A stretch of 64,000 nt of DNA from Gibbula magus (lineage: Eukaryota; Mollusca; Gastropoda; Trochida; Trochidae), in NCBI GenBank assembly GCA_936450465.1, contig OW388291.1:75415936-75479935 (forward strand). The letters are read 5' to 3'. Made by a program: the position numbers and the translations under genes. The notes beneath the pieces were generated by a model. That model was not told the origin of the DNA. It was given only the letters and a program-made list of their open reading frames with translations, and did no database searches. Shown here piece by piece: positions 1-10,285 of this stretch (its first letter is position 1; each line of letters starts with the position of its first letter).

Positions 1-161
1 CGTTTAGTCTCTGATATGAACATTTCGCCCAAATATTGATTATTTGAAAGCAATAAAATAAAATGAAAAGGAGCCTCTGAGATTTCTTCATATACAGGTA
101 AACTCCAGCTCTAGTCTTGTTATAGACTTGCCTAGGCTCCTATATACGTTTACCGTCTAGA

Positions 162-309
162 TTACAGACTACTGTTCCACGTGCAGTAAGGTTTTGGTGC
201 AATGCTACACTGAATTTCAGCGCAGTACCACCCATGATTCGCTAGTTCCAGTCGATGCTCGCAGGGTTCATCGCAATGCATAGCCACATTGGCGTCGCGG
301 GCTTTCTCC
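162..309 (-). CDS. Candidate terminal exon of a Cys-rich protein
   Basis: Read on the minus strand, a good acceptor (TATCATTGCAG) ends at 310 and is followed by an open frame of about 48 codons that stops with TAA at 164-162. The frame enters in phase 2. The peptide has spaced cysteines (HCDEPC, WYCAEIQC, PYCTW) and is more GC-rich than its surroundings, as a secreted Cys-rich domain exon would be. No family is recognised, no partner exon is visible because the gene would continue upstream towards 370-1650 where I see none, and chance is a real alternative. Confidence 0.2.
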
Positions 310-365
310 CTGCAATGATACCAACAGCCGTGAATAAGTAAATACCCTAGAAAACGATTCATCAC

Positions 366-1647
366 CCGGAGGACCGGGGTTCGATACCCGATTTCACATT
401 CGTTAAAAGCCTATAGTTGTTTCCTTGCTTAGAGCCCAGCATATATGGCCACGGTAACGCTTTATCTGACGATGTTACTGTTCACTTTATTCCCTGTGTG
501 CTTGTACTTGATAGCTTCATGTATATTCGTTTAGGCGTGTAAATATTGATCAGTTATACCTACTGGTATACTTGTATAAAAGTACACTTGTAAACCATGT
601 TAACATCAATCGCTCTATATTGATATCTTCTTGTGTACGTATGTATTACTGCATATGAAGTGGAGTGAAGTTCAACAGAGCTGCCATGTAATGAACGTGT
701 ATGATGAACCTGTATCAACGTTCCTCACGTTGACGGTGTATACTTCAAGCATCGTGTACATAAACATACTGGCCAGTGTAACAATGCTACTGTGTTTGTG
801 ACGCTGGTATCAATAGAAGCATGGCGCTATGTGTCTATTATCAAGTGCATGATCAACCTGTATACACACTGCCTACTTTGATGGTGTATGTAAGCTCCAT
901 GATGTAATGAGTGTGGACGAGTGTTTTGGCCATCTGGTATTCGTTATGTATCCAGTGTATCAACATACCATATCACACTTAATGATCGCAACACTTACAC
1001 TGCTGTGGGATACGTCTTACCGGATGTTTTCAACGTCTACCGTTCACACGTGTTTCATTAGATATGGAATAAAATGTTAGTATGCATCAACATGCGAATA
1101 TACTTTAACGTTGTCCATTGTACCAAAAACATGTTCAATACCATGATGACATTGGTCGATCCTGAACTGAGTTGTCTCTACGGTATACATATATGGGTAT
1201 TTAACATACACCAACCTGAACACACTTGAAATCAATTTAGTGATAGTATCCCCAAAACCATTGTACAAAATTGACTCCCCTGGACGCAAGTTCTTTCATA
1301 TACATGACACTGTTGTTCTACGCTTTGAAATACATACTCTATAGTGTTTAATGTTCATGGATAATTTTATGTAACCCCTTTTAGATTAGCATATACACCA
1401 TAATGACACGTTCAACTTTAATGCAGTGTCGAATCATCATCATACGTTCAACAATTCAAACCAAAGTTGATGTTTTTATTTTTTATTTTCACAACGCCAT
1501 CTGCACTGTGTACAGCAGTACTTCCAGATGTACATAAATATGGCTCATTAGTACACCATGCTTCTGACCACAAGCTCCTATAACGAAGGCCATGTTCAAT
1601 CAATGTCTAAGTAATTTGATTTCATAGGATTTCGTTTCTCCTTACAG
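366..1647. other. Non-coding: intron or upstream flank of the kinase gene
   Basis: The kinase reading frame enters the exon at 1648 in mid-codon, so this stretch must include part of an intron. I searched for kinase N-lobe motifs (glycine loop, VAIK lysine) and found none. Between about 690 and 900 there are two weakly similar stretches (both with 'aacctgtat' and 'ggtgtat') that look like an old, degenerate tandem duplication. Confidence 0.5.
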
Positions 1648-1798
1648 AAAATGTCGGATGGACGGTGACCTGAGGAAGAGGTCAGATGGCGCTAGTGAGA
1701 TCGCATATGCAATGGTGCACGAATCTGGGGATATCGAGAATTGTCTCATCACGCCCGCCGACATGTTGTCTTTTGCTAGACAGGTTGCCATGGCAATG
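1648..1798 (+). CDS. Receptor tyrosine kinase, exon A (kinase insert to helix E)
   Basis: An acceptor (ctccttacag) precedes and a consensus donor (gtaagt) follows. The frame enters with one base of a split codon and leaves in phase 0. It encodes 50 residues: a charged, poorly conserved stretch of about 30 residues, consistent with the kinase insert of split-kinase receptors, then TPADMLSFARQVAMAM, the helix that precedes the catalytic loop in FGFR, PDGFR/VEGFR and RET. The reading runs directly into [13 protein letters not shown] in the next exon. The N-lobe, membrane segment and ectodomain lie upstream and are not in the visible sequence. Confidence 0.88.
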
Positions 1799-4150
1799 GT
1801 AAGTTTATACCTTTAGTTTCTTTCATTTTACCTGTCACCGGCCAGACTGGAATTGTATACCTCAACTAGTTATTAGCATCTGTATATATAAGGCTCATAC
1901 ATATCAATATGTGAAATGTGAACTCTAGTAATTAATAAGGGTAAAAGTAAACCACGGCGCTCTGTGAATAGTTTGTCCTCAACGACACTAATCTAGCTTG
2001 TTAAATCTATAATGTCTGGAGCAAATGGGATTGAATGTCGTGATAATTGATAAAGAAAATATAACCAAACTCACATCAGATTTCTGTATATAAATGCATA
2101 TTACCTGAACTATTGTCCCAATAGGTGCAGAAACTTAAGTTATTAAAAAAGCGTCTGGAAGATCATAATTAGGTTTTACATTAATTGAAATATAAATTTT
2201 AAAAGACATGCAGTTTAGATCAAAATAAATGAAGAAATGTAAGAGTGTTGGGAGAAGAAAATGGATCACAGTGGCCGAATGGGTAAGCTGTTTGTAGAGT
2301 CAGTGCTGGTGTTTGGTGCCTGACTCTGAGGGTGTGGGTTCGAATCCCGCACGTGGCTCGCCCCGAAAAAAGTGCCAAACAATGTACGTTTGCAGTTAGT
2401 GTGTTCCCAAATATAACAATGTTAGAAATACAAGATGGTTGTAGATTATTCGAATGAATACGTGATTTGTCACGAGTCGGGTTCATCAGCACGGCGTTGG
2501 CCTATCCCTTGTAACAATATGATCTCATATCTGTCTACATGTGTACACTATGTTAAGATTCTGTTTTATCAAATAATAATGAATTTTTCAACCCGGTTAT
2601 CAAAAGATACATATTGAACGTCTGGGTAAATATTTGAGGTTGTATCGGAGCTTGAAACTAGCCATATATCGTGTTATTATTTCAATGTTATTTAGTCTGC
2701 TAAAGCGATGAAATGTACACCCCGGGCAGCTGTTTCAAATTAACTACCCTTCATATAACTGTGTGATAGCATACGAAAGAAAACAGTATCATCGCGGGGT
2801 TTTTCACGTTCTTTGTTAGTTGCCAACTAGTTAAGTATATGTTCATAGTCAGTGGTCTAATAATGGAACTAGGGTGTATGTTCTGTAACTTCACTATCTT
2901 CCACATGTAAGGGTATCGGGTTTCATATATAATTAATATATACAGCAAGAAAACATATTTTATTACACGCTTGTTTATTCTTCGTGTGAAAAATAGTGTG
3001 AGTAATATAATGTCGAGGAGGCAGTGACGTTAACATAATCACATTTTCCTAAAACTACACATTTTTTACTCCCATAATTCAAAGAAAAGTAGGAAATATA
3101 CCAAAATCACCTGTGATTGTGAATGTTATGTTTATTGGGAAAATATATTTTGTTGTTTATCGTCAACAACTGGTTTACATGATGAAGTTTGAAATTTTGC
3201 CGAGTGTGTTAAAAAGTGTAAATGAAAAAAGCTCACAGACGCATTCGTTTGCTTGTGACGTATATACGTACATCACTGGGAGTTTACGTTCCTATCTAAC
3301 AGTATTTCACGAAAATTGGACGTTAGCAGTGGCAGTTATGAGAATAAGTTATCCATTAATATTGTAATATGATCGTCCGTAAGGACATTCCTTGTCCATA
3401 AAATGTTCGTCTCATTTAGTTTCTCATTTGCTATGAATAGAGTATTTTAATAACTTTGTACACATGATATAACATATAAATAGCATCGTGCATGTGAGGT
3501 GTGAAATGCACACTTCACATTACGCAACGATTTATTAATATTTGTACTTGTTAATGAGTTAGAAGAAATGTATACATGTATGTCAATACGGTACAATATC
3601 TCAACATATTCTTACAATGATTGATTGATTGATAGGTACTAACGGTTTCAGATAAGGACTATGCCTTTCTTCTAAGCGATAATGATTCTCTAGTTATCAA
3701 TGCATGCGCTTTATCGGCGATAACATGTTAATTTTTTCTAAACGATGTACTTACTGTCGCCTATTTTCACCGCTAAGGTTACACCGCACACAAATTTCAC
3801 GTTTTCAAATTAAGGCCCTTTAAAGTGAATAAAGTTTGAAAATATGTTTTTGCTCAATTTACATTATTTCAAATGTATGATGGTCGACATTCTCTTCCCA
3901 CAGAGGTTACACCTCACAGTTCTTCCATCTTGGCGATTGAGCGCGTCATGCTTACCTTGACCATTCCGTTATTGACTCTAACATGTCTCATTATCAATGT
4001 TAATACCTATGAGTGTCCGGGAGCTACAGGGCAGTCAGTGCCCCTAACTGCTTCCATATCTCTACATATCTGAATATTCATCTTACTTCCTTGTTATTAT
4101 TTCATTTCAAATGAAATCATATTATATATATGTAATAAATCTGTTCCCAG
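1799..4150. other. Kinase intron A-B, carrying a SINE
   Basis: This 2.35 kb phase-0 intron lies between GTAAGT and TTCCCAG. Apart from a tRNA-derived SINE near 2.3 kb it is AT-rich with only short chance open frames. No extra kinase exon is needed, because the residues on either side join without a gap. Confidence 0.8.
2262..2400 (+). mobile_element. tRNA-derived SINE
   Basis: A perfect RNA polymerase III A box (TGGCCGAATGG, 2272-2282) and B box (GGTTCGAATCC, 2337-2347) lie about 65 bases apart, a spacing typical of a long-variable-arm tRNA (Ser or Leu type). The T arm folds (GTGGG/CCCGC around TTCGAAT) but the acceptor stem does not pair, so this is not a working tRNA gene. The following 50 bases are unrelated to tRNA and would be the SINE body; the 3' end is not sharply defined. 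It sits in an intron in the sense orientation. Confidence 0.65.
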
Positions 4151-4406
4151 GAGTACCTAACAGACAGACGATATGTACATAGAGATTTGGCTGCAAGAAA
4201 TGTTCTGCTCGGCTACAACAAAGTCGTCAAACTCTGTGACTTCGGTCTGTCACGTGACATCTATAACGATAACCAGTACAAGAAACTGACCAATGGGAAG
4301 CTCCCTCTCAAGTGGATGGCGATTGAGTCTCTGCGAGACCGAGTGTTCACCACACACAGTGACGTGTGGTCCTTTGGGGTCCTGCTCTGGGAGATAGTTA
4401 CAATGG
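4151..4406 (+). CDS. Receptor tyrosine kinase, exon B (catalytic and activation loops)
   Basis: This exon encodes 85 residues of the kinase C-lobe, between acceptor ttcccag and donor GTCAGT (phase 1). Visible motifs in order: catalytic loop HRDLAARN with the catalytic Asp, DFG with the magnesium-binding Asp, activation-loop tyrosines in [18 protein letters not shown] in the APE position, and [20 protein letters not shown] marks a tyrosine-specific receptor-type kinase. MAIES instead of MAPE is shared with RET and Cad96Ca-type receptors, while [13 protein letters not shown] is FGFR-like, so the subfamily is unresolved. All catalytic residues visible here are intact, so it should be an active kinase if the N-lobe is. 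Confidence 0.95.
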
Positions 4407-4816
4407 GTCAGTTTCAACATTTGAAATTATCAAACAATACTCAATTTAATGCTAGTTCATTCAGTTTAGTGACAATATAAAAGTCGCGATTTATCATCGA
4501 AAACCAGATAATGATCAGCCATTTGGTCAAACGTAATTTTGGAAACTTACCTATAACAGACAAAAGACAAATGTGAGTTGGTAATGTTTAATAGCTAATG
4601 TAAGTTTTGTGCATATAACATATGGGACGTGATTTCGTTTTCTGCACATGTTAAAGGCTGTTGCTCGATTTAAAATCAAGTGAAGTTATTTGAACTTAAA
4701 AGAGCACATGAGATAATTCGGCACGTATGAAAGTCAAATAAAATAGTATGAAAAATACTCAATGATTCTTTAAAATTGTCCTTTACTTTAAAGTATATGT
4801 ATCCTCTCATCCCCAG
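4407..4816. other. Kinase intron B-C
   Basis: A 410 bp phase-1 intron (GTCAGT ... TCCCCAG). About 100 bases around 4545-4665 are similar to sequence at about 9690-9790 downstream of the gene. Confidence 0.85.
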
Positions 4817-4913
4817 GCGCCTCGCCCTACCCCCACATAGCGCTGTCCGATCTCTACTACGTCCTGGTTAACGGATACCGGATGGAGAAAACCAGCAACT
4901 GCTCGGAGGAACT
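4817..4913 (+). CDS. Receptor tyrosine kinase, exon C (helix F to G)
   Basis: A 97 bp exon between tcatccccag and gtaagt, entering in phase 1 and leaving in phase 2. It encodes GASPYPHI, the conserved segment after the WSFG helix, then NGYRMEKTSNCSEEL, matching the GHRMxxPxNCxxE(L/M)Y segment of FGFR and RET kinases. The split codon CT|G reconstructs Leu and leads into YAIMLQCW of the last exon. It is too short to appear as an independent open frame and is defined by splice sites and homology. Confidence 0.93.
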
Positions 4914-6468
4914 GTAAGTATATAATAACTTACTTCATAATGGGTGGCATCTTCATGCCAAGGATCTCAGACATCAATTACGATGTTCTTCCTTTACGTC
5001 TTGAAATCAAGTCTAATTGCAATAATTTTAGTAATGGGTGGTTTCTCAATCTGTCATGGTTTTATCGCTATCGCACATTTTTTTGCCCCCCTTCAGATGT
5101 TTTTGATGAAAATAGGAATGGAATTAGGAGTTTTGGCAAGCACGTAACACTATTTGTCTGAAACATCTAAATAGCAGGTGGTTGTTTTCTATGAAATGAT
5201 AAATCGGTGTAATCTAATTTATTAACAAAGTTTTTCCTTGTCTAAATTTTGCGAATTCCATATGTTATTCATCAGAGGCCTGCTGTACACCAGAAAGAAA
5301 TGGTTTTAGTTAAGCATTGACGTTTACATCGAAAACGTCTCTATACAATACGCTTCTACTCCGGATAGGAGTTTGCCTCTAATTGTTTCTACTAGGTGAT
5401 TTCGGATTTTTTGCCGTGTAACAAACTAATTGTCTCACATTAGGCTCTTTTTTCCTACCTGAGATTCTTCAAAGTTAAAACACTTAAAGCACATAAGATT
5501 CAGACGGAAATCTCTTTAAGAGCTCAAGACTATGTTAATTGCATCATTTATCGGCTTTTGTTGAAGCACATGGAGCTTACGCTGACAGAATCTAATGCTT
5601 ATATACTTGTTTCAAAGAGGACAGCTTAATTTCGTAATCTTGTCCAGGATTAAGTTGAAATATAAATGTTAAGGATGCAATTAGTAACATTTAACTGTCA
5701 TTGTTTGGCATCAGTTGGGCACTGGCTAGACGGTTTGGTGGAGTGGGTCTCAGACTGCTATGGTGAATGTCAAAGAGGCCTGAACAAATGGGATCATTGC
5801 GAGTTAAGACTTGGTTAAATGCCTTTTAAAGTTTTATTTGACATATTTAGTATGTTGTTTAAAGCTGAATCATTGTCGATACTCTGATAGATAAAGATAG
5901 ATAATTATTATCAGTCATGTCAAACATGTCCATCCTCCTTAGGAACATACAGGCAATGATGTAATGAAGTTACTAAGTTAACTTTCACATTGCCTTCACT
6001 TACAGACAAGTAAATATTTGATAATAATCATAAGAAAACTGCAGTGAAGAGCTGAGGTTCTCATGCGTCATTTGAAGAATATGACCTAATCTGCCATAAG
6101 AATAACTTGCAATTGTTCTAAAAATATTAAAATAACCCATGTTCTTCTCCCCTAGCGAACCATCGTATTGTAATACAGTCGGACCAGATGTGCGATTAAG
6201 CGAATCACCATTTGCATAGAAATGTATAGAGAAGATTTGAAAGACTATCATCCGTATGGCCGGGTTTCCGGATATACGGGGTCCGGTTAAACGAGGTCTC
6301 ACTGTTTTCATTTAACAACGACAAACCGTCAAACCATGTTTAAGTGTACTGGTATACAATGTATGCTTAAAGTTATATGTAACTGTCCAAGAACCGTACA
6401 TGTAACATCACGGCATATTGCACTGCACTAAATGTTGAGTAATTTATTTGACACTGTTCCTCCCCCAG
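4914..6468. other. Kinase intron C-D
   Basis: A 1.55 kb phase-2 intron (GTAAGT ... CTCCCCCAG). Only short chance open frames on either strand; no recognisable repeat. Confidence 0.85.
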
Positions 6469-6787
6469 GTACGCCATCATGCTTCAGTGCTGGGCGGCGC
6501 TGCCTCAAGACCGCCCCTGCTTCACCCAGCTTAGGATGATGCTTGAGGAACTACTAGAACAAGACAGGAACTACCTGGTTCTGGAGAACATCAATGTTCC
6601 TCTGAATACCTCGGAGAACAGCAGCACTCCTTCATCTTTGGACGACATGTCTGCCCAACCTTCTGGCGCATCTTCCGGTATACTGATAGCGCCAATGACG
6701 AAGGAAGAACTTCGTGTCAATGTGTGTATCCATGGGAAATCTACAGACAGGTTGCTAAGGAAGTCTGAGAGTGATTCAAGTCCTTAG
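6469..6787 (+). CDS. Receptor tyrosine kinase, terminal exon
   Basis: The exon starts after a polypyrimidine acceptor (cctcccccag) and ends at TAG 6785-6787. It completes the kinase domain with YAIMLQCW and the conserved Arg of DRPCF (helix H-I), then LRMMLEELLEQDRNYL at the domain end. A Ser/Thr-rich tail of about 70 residues follows, without a transmembrane or PDZ-ligand signature I can name. With exons A-C it gives 273 residues of a receptor. The tyrosine in RNYLVL is placed like the C-terminal docking tyrosines of other receptors, but that role is inferred. Confidence 0.93.
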
Positions 6788-9700
6788 CAACAGTAGTGTG
6801 AAGTTGTGTGATAGTGCAACGACTCCTGGGTCGAATGTTTATATTGTTATGTACCATGTACAAATAATTCTTGAAATGATGAGAGGGCACGACGATGCTT
6901 GTCACACTGCCATCAGGCTCGGCAAGAGAATTAGGTCCACAAGACAACATGATTCCAAATGATTCAAGTGTCGAGGTCAAATCTAAATTCTGACGGAAAG
7001 TGTGGAACCTCTTTTATGGAACATGAAAACCTTAATCTAATCATTTCGATGTACCAACACGTGCCATCAGAAGAATGCGCTGACGATTAGTCATTGAAGA
7101 GTGTATGTATTTGTCCACGCCAGCACTACGTGCATACGTGCTTGAATGTTCGGGTAGACATGAGACTGTGTAAATAATTCCAGAGTCACCCTTGGTTACC
7201 TCAGAGGCTGACAAGAACCAACTGTATATAATGAGCATATTTATTGTTACAGTATTTATTGACGCCTGAAGCTCGTGGTTGTTTTTTATTCACTTCAGTG
7301 ATAAATTCTTGGGAATATGTCAGGATTGTTTGCACACAACACTAAAGCTGAAGGGATTCCTGGACTCTCCAGGACTCTACTAGACTCTACTGGACTCCGC
7401 TGGACTCTGCTGGAAGATGGACATATTTCCGTATGCGTTCTCAATGGTTGTGTATCTGCAGGAGTAACGAAACATCCAGTTGTTGTGACGATTTAGAACA
7501 GCCATGAGTCGGTTTAATTGATTACACATGAGACAGACCAGATGTGACGTTTTGAAGTGATCTTCAACCTGTGAGTGCCCACATACGTCACTTAATTGAA
7601 TAGATATACTGTTAATACAAAACCGGAAAGAGGGTTGAAATGTTTATTTCATATGTTCAACTTGTTCTTTTGATGTAATGAAGCTAATCTGATTGTGTGC
7701 CATACACGGGACATGTTCCCAAGAAGAAGTCTTCGCAATGCGTTGATGTATTATACCAGGGGCAGTGTCCAACCTGTCTCGACCATGTTGATTTTAACTT
7801 GTTTACACCACTAGTGCTTCATGTTGTTATTGTTTTCTTGTATCTTTTTTTATTGGTGCAAATCTGTTTTAATTTCTCTTAACGAGGAACCGGTTGATCC
7901 AGTCACTATATTTAGGAGAAAAGCTTATGTAGACACGACCGTCAGGAGAAGCTCAGGTCAAACTCTTTCAATGCAGGTAATTGACCATATAAGGGCATAA
8001 TGCAAGTTGAATATTTGTCAGAGCTCCGGGATGGTTTCTTTTGCAGATTACATTTTGTAAATCTGTAAGTGCAGAAGATATTATACCCAGTAGTTGTACT
8101 TACTGTTGGTCATCGCAGGAAAGTATTATTTTAATTTGGTATTGTTTGTATTTACAACACCGCTTACCATTCGTAGCTTTCAAACGTTATGACGTCATGG
8201 AGAAGAACGTTATGCTCAATGTACGGATGCCAAGAAAGCTAATATCACAGTCAATACATTTAATAACTTTTGGCTTTAACATTTCGTAAGGACATATATA
8301 AATATTACTAAATGAAGATTTTATTTGTAATGTCTGTTAATATAACGAAATCAGTTAGCTTGTACTTTGTACAACATACAGAAAACGTCATTATTACTGA
8401 TTTAAATATTGTGTAAATAGTTTCAGTATTACAGTTGTGTCAGTATTTTGATTCCAAAGCTAAAATTTATACTTTCAAATTTAATTGATTTTAACTCATT
8501 ATATGTAACCATTCCGTATAATCGATATCCTTTTTGGAGAAGTTCAGTGAAATGTCAAACTCAAATGTTTTGTGAATTTTAAAAGTTGATAAACGTGGAC
8601 CATAGGGTGTTGTCAATATTCTTACATCATTGATATCACGTTCATTATATACTTATACATCTATTTGCAGCATATTAAAATTGTCACGTTGCGTCATGAT
8701 AAATAAATAGTCACCATTCAAAGTAACGAACCAACATACTTTTACAAGGATACTTAAATGTATAATGTAAATCATACGTTGTAATGTGGATCATACATTT
8801 ATTAGAAAGTCTGGCGAAAGAATAATTCGCACGTGTTAATATCTATTGGATTATAAGTATACTTAATTGGAAAATATGAAGTGATGGTTGTATAAATGTA
8901 CAGCCATGTTCACAATTCCCTCCAGAAAATGAGTGTCTCTTTGATATATGTACATACTAGGGTTGCATATTTATGTGCTTTTCTTTCTTATTCCCTCCAG
9001 TAGAAAACTCTCTTTGAATACAGCAGTTCATTTAGTGAATATGATTATTATTACAATATTTGCAAGGTTTTCCCATGATTAAGTACACCAGATTTGGTAG
9101 ATAATAAACACATTTACAAAATTACTGCAGCATTCCTAATTGACTTTTATTTACTGTCAAATTTTATGGTCTTTATTGATAACAAATGAATTATGGCACT
9201 TTTTATTATCTACGAATAGAAGATTGACTTTTCAGGAAATGGCATTGCTTCTTGTGTGCTTTTTTGATCTTTAATAAATCATAAACATTGTATGAAGGTT
9301 GTATATCAAAGAGGATTTTGTACCTTTTTGTTACCGATAGTGAACATAAGGTGTAAAATATTCGGGATAAACTGTATATGTTGACTGGTGTTACCCACAT
9401 GTAGAACTGTTGAATAATTGAGCACTGTATGGCGATGATAGGGCCACACAATGCCATCATGACCTTATAAACAGTCTAATAAAAGTAATACACAATCACA
9501 TCATGTGTCACGTTTGTTTACTAGTACGGTATACCTGACGACCGGGTGTCACTGTACGAATTGTAGTGAAGGTGATCAGAGACTACCCTATCACACGTTA
9601 TAAATGCTATTATTTAACTTTTGTCGAAATTTACAATCATTCAATTTAATAAAGTGGCAATTTAAGGTGAAAGAAGTGAGTATTTTTTTAAACTTAACTA

Positions 9701-10276
9701 CATCAAACAAAAGACAAATTTGGGTTGGTAATATTTAATAGGGCATATATTTGCTGTGCATTAGACTGTTGCCCGATTTCACTGGAAACAAATTACTGTA
9801 TCATGATGTCTATGGCGATTGGAGATGAATATGCAAGTTGGAGGACATTGTTCTTAAATCAGCACATATATGGTATTTTGGCGCGTCTCAAAGACAAATT
9901 AGATATTAAAAGAAACACTTAATGTCACATAAAGAACAGACAAGGGATCGGGAATTTGAGGCTAGTGGTGCCGTAGAAACAATTGGGACAGAAGTTTGAG
10001 ATTGTGAAGATTATTGACTGACCTCAACCTTCCGCATCATTTGTAACCATACATACATATTTGATACATGCAAATAAGTAAATAGTTATTTTCATTCATT
10101 GATCTGTAAAATGATGGTATTTTATACATTCACTTCTAAAATGTACTTTCGTTTACAAAAAAAACCACGTTATATAACTTTATTACACATGACCTAACCA
10201 TAAAACGTTGACACGGATTGGAACTCACAAAACTCAAAACTCAGTCATTTTGATAATTAATCTACAGTATAGCCTA
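6788..10276. other. 3' flank of the kinase gene, no further gene seen
   Basis: The 3' UTR must start here, but no clearly placed poly(A) signal decides its end (an AATAAA at 9478-9483 is far away and may be chance). The stretch is AT-rich with short open frames on both strands, none with family resemblance. It contains a short 10 bp tandem repeat and a ~100 bp piece similar to the kinase intron B-C. Confidence 0.5.
7361..7413 (+). repeat. 10 bp tandem repeat (TGGACTCTRC)
   Basis: Five consecutive 10-base units of the form TGGACTCTRC with one or two substitutions each, in the probable 3' UTR of the kinase gene. The period is not a multiple of three and no frame is kept. Confidence 0.85.
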
Positions 10277-10285
10277 TTCCAAACT
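10277..10285. repeat. Left target-site duplication of the Foldback element
   Basis: TTCCAAACT directly precedes the first base of the inverted terminus and recurs at 23113-23121, directly after the last base. A 9 bp exact direct repeat abutting inverted termini is the mark of transposition; 9 bp is the size known for Drosophila Foldback and typical of Mutator-like elements. Confidence 0.9.

Noticed and set aside
2262..2350. Functional tRNA gene
   Set aside because: A and B boxes and T arm are good, but the acceptor stem does not pair and no sensible anticodon arm is found.
2220..2492. 90-codon minus-strand open frame
   Set aside because: Lies across the tRNA-derived SINE; its CGIRTH-like peptide comes from the tRNA T-arm region and is a common spurious translation.
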